Shown: one piece after another, positions 51,087 through 59,716 of the stretch
How positions within the stretch are numbered: position 1 is the stretch's first letter
How the letters are laid out: the number at the start of each line of letters is the position of its first letter
DNA from: G964291335 sp964291335
Lineage (GTDB): Bacteria > Chloroflexota > Dehalococcoidia > Lucifugimonadales > UBA3495
Length of the DNA: 64,000 bases
Assembly (NCBI GenBank): GCA_964291335.2
Contig: OZ219748.1
Coordinates: 186,001 to 250,000 of the forward strand
Direction: 5' to 3'
Translations under genes and position numbers: made by a program
The notes under the pieces: model-generated
Databases searched by the model: none
Told to the model about the DNA's origin: nothing
The model's input: the letters and a program-made list of their open reading frames with translations, nothing else

Positions 51087-52310
51087 TCAACTTACCTCAA
51101 GGCTTGAAAAGCCGGGCGTTATGGCTCGCTCCGGCTGGCCCGGACTTGACCTTACCCGGCGGCGAAGCAGATTGCCGAAAACGAGGATGGACAGGATGGA
51201 CAAGGCAATGTTGATTCCCGCCATTACGGCCAGGTCGGGGAGGGTCAGTTGCCCTTCGGCCCCCCGCAGGAAAAATACTTCCAACGATACCGCCGCCAGG
51301 TTAATCAGGCTTAAAGGCAGGAGGAACTTCCAGCAGAAGGACATGATTTGGTCCAAACGCAGGCGGGGGTAGGTAGCGCGAATCCAGATGAAAATAAAAA
51401 CTATGACGCCGGTCTTGAGCAGGAACCAGAGCCAACCCAGATACTCTGACCAGGGGCCTTGCCAGCCCCCCAGGAAAAGGGTAGCCGCCATGGCTGCCAT
51501 GACCCCCACGCCGCCAAACTCGGCGGCCTGAATCAAGGCAAACTTTACTCCGCTATATTCGGTATGATAGCCGGCGATGATTTCCGATTCCGCTTCAGCC
51601 ACGTCGAAAGGGGTTCGGTTAAGCTCGGCGGAGATTCCGGCGATGAATACGAAAAATGCCAGCGGCTGCACCAGGAAGAAGGGTAGAGACTGCGCGTGAA
51701 CAATTGTATTCAGCGACATGGAGCCGGCTGACATAACTATACCCAAAAGGGATAGCACCACGGGAATCTCGTAGCTGATTAACACGGCCACGGCCCGGGC
51801 GGCGCCAAACATGGCGTAGCGGTTGTTCGATGACCAGCCAGCCATGAAAATGGCGATGGTTGTAACCGAACTTACCGCCAGCAGGTACAAAACCCCTACG
51901 TTCAATCCGGCCAGCGAGACGTTCTGCGCGAAGGGAATGACCGCCGTCATCAGTATCAGCGGAGCCAGCATAGCTGCCGGAGCCAGGGCAAACAGCAGCC
52001 GGTCGGCGCCGTGGGGCGTCAGGTCTTCTTTGGTGATCAGCTTCAGCACGTCGGCGAAAGGCTGGAAGAGACCAAAAGGCCCCCACCGATTGGGCCCGAC
52101 CCGATTCTGGAAGCGGCCAATCAACCGCCGCTCCAGCCAGGTGATAGCGGCCGCCCCCAGAAGCACTGCGTTCACCAGCAGGAACATAAAGAACAGGGCA
52201 GCTGCCAAATACGATGCCCAGCAGGGCAGCGCTAACCCCGCCAAATCATGCGCCAGGCGGAACAGGCCATTGCCGTAAAGGATGTTGTCAGCGGCCAGCT
52301 GGCAACTCAA
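51087..52310 (-). CDS. nuoH: NADH-quinone oxidoreductase subunit H
   Basis: 407 residues, eight membrane segments; forms the quinone chamber. TWLERRLIGRFQNRVGPNRWGP and GISAELNRTPFDVAEAESE are the diagnostic NuoH motifs (quinone-site glutamates). The TTG start overlaps the nuoD stop (TTGA), which argues for coupled translation despite the weak codon. Slightly longer than the usual ~330-390 residues because of N- and C-terminal extensions. Confidence 0.94.
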   Translation of the reverse strand: MSCQLAADNILYGNGLFRLAHDLAGLALPCWASYLAAALFFMFLLVNAVLLGAAAITWLERRLIGRFQNRVGPNRWGPFGLFQPFADVLKLITKEDLTPHGADRLLFALAPAAMLAPLILMTAVIPFAQNVSLAGLNVGVLYLLAVSSVTTIAIFMAGWSSNNRYAMFGAARAVAVLISYEIPVVLSLLGIVMSAGSMSLNTIVHAQSLPFFLVQPLAFFVFIAGISAELNRTPFDVAEAESEIIAGYHTEYSGVKFALIQAAEFGGVGVMAAMAATLFLGGWQGPWSEYLGWLWFLLKTGVIVFIFIWIRATYPRLRLDQIMSFCWKFLLPLSLINLAAVSLEVFFLRGAEGQLTLPDLAVMAGINIALSILSILVFGNLLRRRVRSSPGQPERAITPGFSSLEVS

Positions 52311-53413
52311 CGGTCAACCTCGCCCATGTTGATGTCCACACTGCCCAGGGAAACAATCATATCGGCCAGCTTCCAGCCGACCAGCAGGTGTTCCATGACG
52401 GTGAGGTTAATCAGGGAAGGGGAACGGATTTTACAGCGGTAGGGCGAAATACCCCCGTCGCTGACCAGGTAAAACCCCAATTCTCCTTTGGATGCTTCCA
52501 CCCTGCCGTAGGCTTCCCGCCCCGCCTCGGGCCGCAGCACCAGGGGCAAGTCCAGCCGAACCGGCCCGGGTTCTATCTGCGCAATGCACTGCTCAACGAT
52601 GCGGACGCTTTGACGGATCTCCTGCATCCTTACCCAAAAGCGGTCGTAGTTATCCCAATGGGAACCAATCGGTACATCGAACTCCACCTGGTCGTAAGCG
52701 TCGTAGGGTTGCTGTTTGCGCCAATCCCAATTGACCCCACTGGCCCGCAGCGTTGGGCCACTGACTGAGCCATTAATGGCGACTTCCGGGGGCAAGGGAC
52801 TGACGCCCCTGGTCCGCACCAGCAATATCTCGTTCTCCAGAAGCAGCTGCTCTATTTCGTCAAACTCCCGGGCAAAGTCTTTCAGGAAGCGGGCCAGCGC
52901 CGGCCAGAAGTCGCGGGGCGCATCGGCAAAAACCCCGCCGGGCCGCATATAGCTGACGGTAATGCGCGCGCCGCAAAGCATCTCGAAAAGTTCCAGGATT
53001 CGTTCCCGGCTGCGAAAGCTGTACATCAGGGGGGTGCCGAGGGCGCCCAGTTCCTGAACAAAAAAGCCGACGGCAATCAGGTGGCTGGCAATTCGCTGCA
53101 ATTCAGCTGCCAGGGTTCGCAGGTACTTGCCCCGGGGTGGAGGTTCCACCGCCAGCAGCTTTTCCACCGCCAGACAGTAGGCCTGGTTGTTAATCATCGA
53201 TGAAGTGTAGTCCAGGCGGTCGGTAAGGGTAACTATCTGCACATAGTTACGCTCTTCAGCCAGCTTTTCGGTGCCTCGGTGCAGATACCCGAAAACCGGC
53301 TCCACCTCAACTATATCCTCGCCATCAAAGGTAATGCGTACCCGAAACACCCCGTGCGTGCTGGGGTGCTGTGGCCCCACATTTACCGTCATTGGTTCGG
53401 TTCTGATGGTCAT
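52307..53413 (-). CDS. nuoD: NADH-quinone oxidoreductase subunit D
   Basis: 368 residues from the ATG at 53413 (MTIRTEPMTVNVGPQHPSTHG is the family start). The quinone-site histidine of GPQHPSTHG, GYLHRGTEKL and the C-terminal GSVDINMGEVDR are present. The group-3/4 NiFe-hydrogenase cysteines are absent, as expected for complex I. Separated from nuoC, so not the fused NuoCD. Confidence 0.95.
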   Translation of the reverse strand: MTIRTEPMTVNVGPQHPSTHGVFRVRITFDGEDIVEVEPVFGYLHRGTEKLAEERNYVQIVTLTDRLDYTSSMINNQAYCLAVEKLLAVEPPPRGKYLRTLAAELQRIASHLIAVGFFVQELGALGTPLMYSFRSRERILELFEMLCGARITVSYMRPGGVFADAPRDFWPALARFLKDFAREFDEIEQLLLENEILLVRTRGVSPLPPEVAINGSVSGPTLRASGVNWDWRKQQPYDAYDQVEFDVPIGSHWDNYDRFWVRMQEIRQSVRIVEQCIAQIEPGPVRLDLPLVLRPEAGREAYGRVEASKGELGFYLVSDGGISPYRCKIRSPSLINLTVMEHLLVGWKLADMIVSLGSVDINMGEVDR

Positions 53414-53483
53414 AGTATTCGGTTGACAGCCTTTTCCGGCAAAGTCCTGGCCGGGCCCGGACAGGAGCCTGTTGCAGGTAAGG

Positions 53484-53927
53484 CTAGAGAAAATCCTTGC
53501 GCAGTGGGTGGCCGGCAAAGCCTTCCCAAAGCATAATTCGCTTCATGTTGGGGTGCCCCTCGAAATGGACCCCCATCAAATCCCAGATTTCCCGCTCCTG
53601 ATAGTCTGCTCCCCGCCAGACTGGGTACACCGATGGGACGCTCAATTCCTCCCGGCCATAGATGCGGGCCTTGAAAAGGGCGCAATGCTGCCGCCGGATT
53701 GAAGTCAAGTGGTACACCAGTTCAAAATACTCCACATAGTCCACGGCGCTGATTGAATTGAGGAACTGAAAGTCCAGTTCCGGGTCGTCCCGCAGAAAAG
53801 CTGCCGCCTCCAGAATCCGGGCAGGTTCCACCCAGGCTGCTTCGGCATCGTGCCCCTGAACAATCCCCGGCCGGGCAGCAGCCAGCCGGTCGGCCAAACC
53901 CCCTCCGGTTAACCCTTGCGTTGGCAT
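53484..53927 (-). CDS. nuoC: NADH-quinone oxidoreductase subunit C
   Basis: 147 residues. The 30-kDa subunit signature is ERElWDLMGVHFEGHPNMKR-like (REIWDLMGVHFEGHPNM), followed by ML WEGFAGHPLRKDF. Start overlaps the nuoB stop by one base (TGATG). Short compared with some relatives, which have longer N-terminal domains. 70 bp before nuoD. Confidence 0.94.
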   Translation of the reverse strand: MPTQGLTGGGLADRLAAARPGIVQGHDAEAAWVEPARILEAAAFLRDDPELDFQFLNSISAVDYVEYFELVYHLTSIRRQHCALFKARIYGREELSVPSVYPVWRGADYQEREIWDLMGVHFEGHPNMKRIMLWEGFAGHPLRKDFL

Positions 53928-54580
53928 CAGGCTTCCGCTGTGGGAGGGGGTTCAGCCGGGCTTTGGCTGCTGCCGGCTGACTTTCTCAGCAAACGCTCTT
54001 TTTTTATTTTCTCATGCAGCTCCATAATGCCATACAGCAGCGCATCGGGACGGGGCGGGCAACCGGGGACATAAACGTCCACCGGGATAATATGATCAAC
54101 GCCCGGCACCACGCTATAGGAACCGAAGTAGGGGCCGCCGCTGGTAGCGCACACCCCCATGGAGATTACCCATTTGGGGTCGGGCATCTGGTCGTAGATG
54201 CGGCGGATTGGCGGGGCCATTTTCCAGGTAACCGTGCCGGCCACAATCATCAGGTCAGCCTGGCGCGGCGAAGCGCGAAAGGCCTCCATGCCAAAGCGGG
54301 CAATATCGAAGCGCCCCATCGCCGTAGCCATCATCTCGAAGGCGCAGCAAGCCAACCCGAAAGACACCGGCCAAAGGGCGGACTTCCGCCCCCAGTTGAC
54401 CAGGGCGTCCACCGAAGTAACCAGCAGGTTATTCTTCAGGTCGTCGGGAACCTCAATGGCGCTGGCTTCCAGCGGTTCCGTGGCAATGGCAATCAGGTCA
54501 TTGACCGTCCTCCCCTCATCCCGATCAATGGCCCAGGTGCGATCATACAGCGGCTCGCCGTTCCCGGGCAGATTAACCAT
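53927..54580 (-). CDS. nuoB: NADH-quinone oxidoreductase subunit B
   Basis: 217 residues from the ATG at 54580. Cysteines for cluster N2 are in FGLACCAFEMMA, SMGVCATSGG and YVPGCPPRPDALLYG. An N-terminal extension of about 65 residues precedes the conserved core. Start overlaps the end of nuoA by 8 bp. Passes electrons from NuoI to quinone. Confidence 0.95.
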   Translation of the reverse strand: MVNLPGNGEPLYDRTWAIDRDEGRTVNDLIAIATEPLEASAIEVPDDLKNNLLVTSVDALVNWGRKSALWPVSFGLACCAFEMMATAMGRFDIARFGMEAFRASPRQADLMIVAGTVTWKMAPPIRRIYDQMPDPKWVISMGVCATSGGPYFGSYSVVPGVDHIIPVDVYVPGCPPRPDALLYGIMELHEKIKKERLLRKSAGSSQSPAEPPPTAEA

Positions 54581-54968
54581 CCTGATTGCTCCATTCCAGG
54601 TCGCGCTTGCGCCAGGCATAGGCCCAGCCTACCAATAAAATACCCACAAACACCGCCATCTCAATCAGGGCAAACAGTTCCAGCCGGAGGAATTTGGTGG
54701 CCCAAGGGTACAGAAACACTACCTCGACGTCAAAGATGATAAAAAGAATAGCGAAAAGATAGTAGCGAAAGTGGAAACGGTTCCAGTTGCCCCCGATGGT
54801 CTGCACGCCGCACTCGTAGCTTTCCTGCTTCACCACGGAGGGGTTATTGGGCCGAACCCCGAACCGGGAAGCCAGCCAGGAAAAGGTGAGCATGCTGACC
54901 GGAACGGCAACAGCTACTAAAGCAAGGATTGCGACCAATCCATAAAGTCGAAAGTAATCTTCAAGCAT
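54573..54968 (-). CDS. nuoA: NADH-quinone oxidoreductase subunit A
   Basis: 131 residues, three membrane segments. SYECGVQTIGGNWNRFHFRYYL contains the NuoA signature (split here: YECG, then FHFRYYLFAILFIIFDVEVVF with the conserved Asp-Glu). First gene of the nuo operon; followed without interruption by B, C, D, H, I, J, K, DUF2007, L, M, N. Subunits E, F and G are absent. Confidence 0.95.
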   Translation of the reverse strand: MLEDYFRLYGLVAILALVAVAVPVSMLTFSWLASRFGVRPNNPSVVKQESYECGVQTIGGNWNRFHFRYYLFAILFIIFDVEVVFLYPWATKFLRLELFALIEMAVFVGILLVGWAYAWRKRDLEWSNQDG

Positions 54969-55003
54969 AACCAGGGCAAGACCTCGCTGGCGGCTACGCC
55001 GGC

Positions 55004-55012
55004 ATTATAACA
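55004..55012 (-). promoter_or_regulatory. Extended -10 promoter of the nuo operon
   Basis: On the minus strand TGTTATAAT (extended -10, full TATAAT), about 36 nt before the nuoA ATG. No clear -35. The three repeats at 55051-55097 lie 40-85 bp upstream of it. Confidence 0.5.
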
Positions 55013-55050
55013 TAAGACCGGGCCAGCCGATAGTGAAAAATGGCACAAGT

Positions 55051-55097
55051 CGGGATAGCCAACCCGGCCGGGATAGTCAACCCGGGATAGTCAGCCG
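55051..55097. repeat. Three direct repeats in the divergent nuoA / hydrolase promoter region
   Basis: CGGGATAGYCAACCCGG at 55051-55067 and 55069-55085, and a third shorter copy CGGGATAGTCAGCCG at 55083-55097. Each full copy contains a CCGGG/CCCGG dyad. Periods are 18 and 14 bp. The position between two divergent promoters suggests regulator binding sites. Confidence 0.55.
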
Positions 55098-55105
55098 ACG
55101 GTCTT

Positions 55106-55134
55106 TTGCTAACCGCTCCGTATCCCGATAGAAT
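55106..55134 (+). promoter_or_regulatory. Promoter for the alpha/beta hydrolase-CoA transferase pair
   Basis: TTGCTA (55106-55111), 17-bp spacer, TAGAAT (55129-55134). Predicted start near 55141, 31 nt before the ATG at 55172. Confidence 0.45.
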
Positions 55135-55171
55135 AGAGGGGCTGCCGGCAGAGTCAACCAAAGGGTGAATT

Positions 55172-56044
55172 ATGCCAGAACCGGTTAGTCGTTTCATAAA
55201 CGCCAACGGCATTCGGCATCACTGTCTGGAGTGGGGAACGCCAGGTAATCCTCCGGTCTTGATGCTGCACGCCACCGGGCTTTGCGCCGGTCCGTGGCAG
55301 CCCATCGCTGAAGGCTTGGCCGCCGATTACCATGTTCTGGCTTTCGACCAGCGGGGCCACGGGGATACGGAACCTTCAGACCGGGGGTACAGCTTTGAAC
55401 TGCTGGGCGAGGATCTGGCCGGCATTATTGACCGAATGGGGTGGGACGGCGTGAAAGTTGTCGGCCACTCTTCCGGGGGGCTGGCAACGCTGATTGCCGC
55501 CAGCCGACTGCCGGGGCGCATCCGCCAGGCGGCGCTGGTAGAAACCAGGGTAGGGGAAAGCCCGGCTTCTGCGCCGCCCGGAGAATTACAGGAGCGGGCC
55601 AGGCGTACCCGGTTGAAGCGCTCAATCTGGGACAGCCGGGCGGCTATCTATCAGGGTTACCGGCGCCGGCCGGCCTTCCGGGACTGGGACGAAGGGGCTT
55701 TTTGCGCCTTCATACAGGACGCTGCCAGGGTACTGCCCGACGGCCGGGTGGAGCTGAAGTGTCCGCCAGCGGTGGAGGCCGCCTTTTACGAGCAGCGGGA
55801 TGCCTTGCCGGTTTCCCGATACCTGGCCGGGTTGAGCGGTGAATACCTGCTGCTTCTGGGTCAGTATGCCGGCGGGCAGACGCTGCGGGATACCGGCGTC
55901 CGACGCTTTCAGGCTATGGTTCGGGGCGCCCGGGTTAAACCTTTGGGAATGGGCAGCCACTTCCTGCCGATGGAATACCCGCAAGCGGTTTTGCAGGAAG
56001 TACAGGCTTTCTTTACCAGCGAGGCAAATGTTGACCGAGAGTGA
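55172..56044 (+). CDS. Alpha/beta hydrolase
   Basis: 290 residues. Oxyanion region MLHATGLCAG, nucleophile elbow GHSSGGLAT, and catalytic His in GMGSHFLPMEYP. The AFDQRGHGDTE segment is typical of the haloperoxidase/dienelactone esterase-like branch. Substrate unknown. The next gene, a CaiB/BaiF CoA-transferase, starts 17 bp before its stop, so the two probably act in one catabolic route, perhaps hydrolysis of an ester or lactone and activation of the acid. Confidence 0.86.
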   Translation: MPEPVSRFINANGIRHHCLEWGTPGNPPVLMLHATGLCAGPWQPIAEGLAADYHVLAFDQRGHGDTEPSDRGYSFELLGEDLAGIIDRMGWDGVKVVGHSSGGLATLIAASRLPGRIRQAALVETRVGESPASAPPGELQERARRTRLKRSIWDSRAAIYQGYRRRPAFRDWDEGAFCAFIQDAARVLPDGRVELKCPPAVEAAFYEQRDALPVSRYLAGLSGEYLLLLGQYAGGQTLRDTGVRRFQAMVRGARVKPLGMGSHFLPMEYPQAVLQEVQAFFTSEANVDRE

Positions 56045-57278
56045 AACTGCCGGGCCCGCTGGCCCAAAAGAAGGGTTCGGGCCGCTGACCGGGCTGAAGG
56101 CGCTTGACCTGTCCATCATTGTCGCCGGCGGCACCGCCAGCAGCCTTCTGGCGGATTTCGGCGCTCAGGTAGTGAAGGTAGAGCGTCCGGGCAGCGGCGA
56201 TCCGCTGCGCAACTGGGGCCCTTTCGCTAATGGCGTGTCTCTTTGGTGGAAAGTCCATTCCCGCAACAAGAAGTCCATTACTTTAGACCTGAGTCGCTCC
56301 CGGGGACAGGAAGTTCTTAAAGAGTTGGCCGGTCAGGCGGATCTACTCATCGAGGGTTTCCGTCCCGGCACTTTGGAGCGCTGGGGGCTGGGGCCGGAGG
56401 AGTTGCATCGGGTCAACCCCGGACTGGTTATCCTGCGTTATTCCGGCTTCGGGCAGACCGGCCCGTACAAGGATCGGCCCGGATTTGGCACCATTGCCGA
56501 ATGCATGAGTGGTTATATTGGCATGACCGGGTTTTCCGATACGCCGCCGGTACTGCCGCCGATTCCCCTGGCCGATGAACTGGCCGGCGTTTTTGGCGCC
56601 ATGTCCGGCATGATGGCTTTGTATCATCGGGATGGGCCGTTGGCGAAGGGCCGCCGGCGGGGACAGGTTGTTGATTTAAGTTTGTTCGAGCCTCTGTTTC
56701 GCTTGTGCATTCCCCACCTTCCCATGTTCGACTTGCTGGGCATTATACGGGAGCGGGTTGGCAACGACTTCCCGGATGCTGCGCCCCGCAGTCTTTACCG
56801 TACCGGGGATGACCATTGGCTGGGGCTTTCCGCCACTTCGCAAAGCACCTGGGAGCGGCTGGTCGCAGCCATGGGGCTGGGCGAGTTGTTGACCGACGCG
56901 CGCTTTGCCGATAACGCCGCCCGCCTGCAAAACAAAGATGCCCTGAACGAAATACTGCAAGAGTGGCTGAGCCGCCGCACTTTGACCGAATCTCTGGAGC
57001 AGCTGGTGCCCGCCGGCGGCGTGGTCGGCCCGGTTTATAATAGCGCCCAGATTGTCGCTGACCCCCACTACCAGGCGCGTGAGGATGTGGTGCCGGTGGA
57101 AGACCCGGAGCTGGGCAGGACGCTGATGCCCGGCATCGTACCCAAGTTCTCGGAAACACCGGGTACGGTTGAACACGCCGGCCCCAGGCTTGGCGAACAT
57201 AACCGGCAGATTTACCGGGAGTGGTTGGGTTACGGTGAAGAAGAACTGAGCCGGCTAACCGCTCAAGGCATTATCTAG
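56028..57278 (+). CDS. CaiB/BaiF-family CoA-transferase
   Basis: 416 residues of the family-III CoA-transferase fold: LTGLKALDLSIIVAGG, SLLADFGAQVVKVERP, LWWKVHSRNKKSITLD, ADLLIEGFRPG and RYSGFGQTGPY. Moves CoA between carboxylic acids. In formyl-CoA transferase the catalytic Asp follows GF/GY in the GFDxxxQAxSG pattern; here it reads GFGTIAECMSG, so that Asp is Gly, with Glu four residues later. Many close relatives share this form, so activity is not ruled out. Starts inside the hydrolase gene; the ATG at 56028 follows GCGAGG. Confidence 0.9.
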   Translation: MLTESETAGPAGPKEGFGPLTGLKALDLSIIVAGGTASSLLADFGAQVVKVERPGSGDPLRNWGPFANGVSLWWKVHSRNKKSITLDLSRSRGQEVLKELAGQADLLIEGFRPGTLERWGLGPEELHRVNPGLVILRYSGFGQTGPYKDRPGFGTIAECMSGYIGMTGFSDTPPVLPPIPLADELAGVFGAMSGMMALYHRDGPLAKGRRRGQVVDLSLFEPLFRLCIPHLPMFDLLGIIRERVGNDFPDAAPRSLYRTGDDHWLGLSATSQSTWERLVAAMGLGELLTDARFADNAARLQNKDALNEILQEWLSRRTLTESLEQLVPAGGVVGPVYNSAQIVADPHYQAREDVVPVEDPELGRTLMPGIVPKFSETPGTVEHAGPRLGEHNRQIYREWLGYGEEELSRLTAQGII

Positions 57279-57331
57279 CAGTTGGCGGCAGCTTGAATAA
57301 TTGCGCAACCTGATTTTGTTGAGGAACCGAT

Positions 57332-57949
57332 TTGCCCGGGAATCAGTTGTTAATTGCCACGCATAACTCCGGAAAAGTGCAGGAATTTCGCCACCTGCTG
57401 CAGGACTTGCCCTTGGAACCGGTGTCCCTGGCGGACCTGGGTATCGGTGAGGAGGTAGCGGAAACCGGACAGACTTTTCGGGAAAACGCCCTGCTTAAAG
57501 CCCGAGCCTACTCCCGTTTGGGAGGGTGTCTCACCCTTTCCGATGATTCAGGCCTGGAGGTGGATGCTCTGGGCGGGGCGCCCGGGGTACATTCCGCCCG
57601 GTATGGAGGGGCTGCCGGTTCCTCGGACCAGGAGCGGGTGGACTTGCTGCTGGCCAACCTGTCCGGCGTGCCGTGGCCGCAGCGGACGGCCAGATTTCGT
57701 TGCGTTATAGCCATCTGCCGGCCGGAGGCCCCCCACCGGCTGGTGGTAGGTTCGGTGGCGGGAATGATACAATATGAACCGGTCGGCAGCGAGGGTTTCG
57801 GATATGATCCGGTATTTTATCTTCCATCCCTGCGCCGGACCCTGGCTCAGTTGACCTTGACCGAAAAGAACCTGGTAAGCCACCGGGCCGATGCGGCGAA
57901 CCGGGCTCAGGCTGTCCTGGCATCCTTCCTGTACGACTTCCCAAGGTAG
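57332..57949 (+). CDS. rdgB: XTP/dITP diphosphatase (RdgB/HAM1)
   Basis: House-cleaning pyrophosphatase that removes dITP and XTP from nucleotide pools. 205 residues: IATHNSGKVQEF at the start, LTLSDDSGLEVDALGGAPGVHSARY and GFGYDPVFYLP. TTG start, supported by GAGGA about 8 nt upstream; the first residues then match the family start (LLIATHNxGK). 53 bp after the CoA-transferase; 24 bp before moaA. Confidence 0.94.
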   Translation: MPGNQLLIATHNSGKVQEFRHLLQDLPLEPVSLADLGIGEEVAETGQTFRENALLKARAYSRLGGCLTLSDDSGLEVDALGGAPGVHSARYGGAAGSSDQERVDLLLANLSGVPWPQRTARFRCVIAICRPEAPHRLVVGSVAGMIQYEPVGSEGFGYDPVFYLPSLRRTLAQLTLTEKNLVSHRADAANRAQAVLASFLYDFPR

Positions 57950-57973
57950 ATTTCTGGTTGGCCTTTGTTATCA

Positions 57974-59005
57974 ATGAGTGAGAAAAAAGCGCGCATCATC
58001 GATACCCTTAATCGCCCGCTCCGCGATTTGCGTATCTCGGTTACGGATCGATGTAACTTTCGCTGCACTTACTGTATGCCGGCCGAGCTCTTTGGCGAAA
58101 GTTATCAATTCCTTCCCAAGTCTGACATTCTCACCTTTGAAGAAATAACCCGGCTGTCCCGGATATTTGTGGGCCTGGGGGTAAACAAGCTGCGCATTAC
58201 CGGCGGCGAACCCCTGCTTCGCAGCGATCTGCCGGTTCTTATTTCCCTGCTGTCCGACATTCGTCCCGCCGTTGACCTGACGCTGACTACCAACGCCTAT
58301 TTGCTGCCCCGGCAGGCGGCAGCCCTGAAGGAAGCCGGCTTAAAGCGGATTACCGTCAGCCTGGATACTCTGGACGATGAGATTTTCAAGGCGATGAACG
58401 GCCGGGGCTTTCCGGTCCAGCGGGTGCTGGAAGGGGTTGAAGCGGCAGCCAGGGCGGGGCTTTGCCCCATTAAAATAAACGCCGTGGCGCAGCGGGGCGT
58501 CAACGACCACACTCTGGTTGACCTGGCCCGTTATTTCAAAGGCAGCGGGCATATCGTTCGGTTCATTGAGTATATGGATGTGGGCAACCGGAATGGCTGG
58601 AAGTGGGACCAGGTGGTTCCCGCTGCGGAAATAGTACGCCGGATTGACGCCGAGCTGCCCCTGGAGCCGGTGGAGAACAATTACCCGGGCGAGGTGGCTA
58701 ACCGTTATTGTTACCGGGACGGCGACGGGGAAATCGGGGTCATCGCATCGGTAACCCAACCTTTCTGCGGCGATTGTACCCGGGCTCGTCTGTCCACCGA
58801 TGGGAAGTTATACACTTGTCTCTTCGCCAGTGGCGGCGCCGATTTGCGCTACTTGCTGCGAGCCGGCGCCAGCGATGCGGAGTTGCTGGCTCGAATCGAA
58901 GGCATATGGAGCCGGCGGGCCGACCGCTATTCCGAAGAAAGAACCACCCTGGCGCCGTTGCAGAACCGAAAGTCCAAAGTGGAAATGTACCATATCGGCG
59001 GCTGA
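57974..59005 (+). CDS. moaA: GTP 3',8-cyclase MoaA
   Basis: Radical SAM enzyme for the first step of molybdenum cofactor synthesis. 343 residues from the ATG at 57974. N-terminal SAM cluster C27, C31, C34 (CNFRCTYC), GGEP motif LRITGGEPLLR, C-terminal cluster FCGDCTRARLSTDGKLYTC, and the C-terminal Gly-Gly (YHIGG) needed for catalysis. A TTG 9 bp upstream is possible. moaC follows 178 bp later; the product 3',8-cH2GTP is the MoaC substrate. Confidence 0.96.
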   Translation: MSEKKARIIDTLNRPLRDLRISVTDRCNFRCTYCMPAELFGESYQFLPKSDILTFEEITRLSRIFVGLGVNKLRITGGEPLLRSDLPVLISLLSDIRPAVDLTLTTNAYLLPRQAAALKEAGLKRITVSLDTLDDEIFKAMNGRGFPVQRVLEGVEAAARAGLCPIKINAVAQRGVNDHTLVDLARYFKGSGHIVRFIEYMDVGNRNGWKWDQVVPAAEIVRRIDAELPLEPVENNYPGEVANRYCYRDGDGEIGVIASVTQPFCGDCTRARLSTDGKLYTCLFASGGADLRYLLRAGASDAELLARIEGIWSRRADRYSEERTTLAPLQNRKSKVEMYHIGG

Positions 59006-59183
59006 AAGCCCTGAAACTGAACCCTTGCCGAACCGGTGAACTCCGAAGCAGACCGGAGGTTGAATAGTGATTCAGAATGCCACAATGCAAGACCGGCCAG
59101 CAGCGGTCAAAGACGGCCTGGCGCCCGGTAAAAGCTGCCAGGCATAACCCCGGGGACACAAAGGCAACAGGAGGCTGGATTAT

Positions 59184-59696
59184 ATGGTCAGTCCCGATAG
59201 CCGGGGCGCAAGTCCGCTGTCCCAGGGGCTAACCCACCTGGACGAGCAGGGGCGGGCCAGAATGGTGGATGTAGGCCGGAAGCCGGTTACCGACCGGGAG
59301 GCGGTAGCCGGCGGTTGGGTGGAAATGCAGCCGGAGACTCTGCGGCTTATCCTTGCCGGACAGGTTAAAAAGGGCGATGTTTTTACCGTTGCCCAATTGG
59401 CCGGCATTATGGGAGCCAAGCGTACGGCGGAGTTAATCCCTCTTTGCCACCCACTGTCGTTGAATAAGGTGGATGTGGAGTTGGCTGCCGACCTGGTTAA
59501 CTGTCGGGTAAACATAACTGCCACCGCCAGCACGTCGGGCAAGACCGGCGTAGAGATGGAAGCCCTCACTGCAATCAGCATAGCCGCCCTTTCGGTTTAT
59601 GATATGTGCAAAGCCGTTGACCGGTCAATGCGGATTGGCGGCCTTCGGCTGGTCAGCAAGCGGGGCGGCCAAAGCGGAGACATTACCCTGGAGTAG
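59184..59696 (+). CDS. moaC: Cyclic pyranopterin monophosphate synthase MoaC
   Basis: Converts the MoaA product to cyclic pyranopterin monophosphate. 170 residues: LTHLDEQGRARMVDV, AQLAGIMGAKRTAELIPLCH, PLSLNKVDVE, VEMEALTAISIAALSVYDM and CKAVDRSM, all standard. AGGAGG upstream of the ATG at 59184. No moaB, moaD, moaE or moeA in the window. The 178-bp gap after moaA holds a short CTCCG/CGGAG dyad but no Moco riboswitch I could recognise. Confidence 0.95.
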   Translation: MVSPDSRGASPLSQGLTHLDEQGRARMVDVGRKPVTDREAVAGGWVEMQPETLRLILAGQVKKGDVFTVAQLAGIMGAKRTAELIPLCHPLSLNKVDVELAADLVNCRVNITATASTSGKTGVEMEALTAISIAALSVYDMCKAVDRSMRIGGLRLVSKRGGQSGDITLE

Positions 59697-59716
59697 CCTT
59701 CAACCCGGTTTCCGGC

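Noticed and set aside
59006..59183. Possible Moco riboswitch between moaA and moaC
   Set aside because: Only one short dyad; the conserved Moco RNA core is not seen, and its usual place is before moaA.
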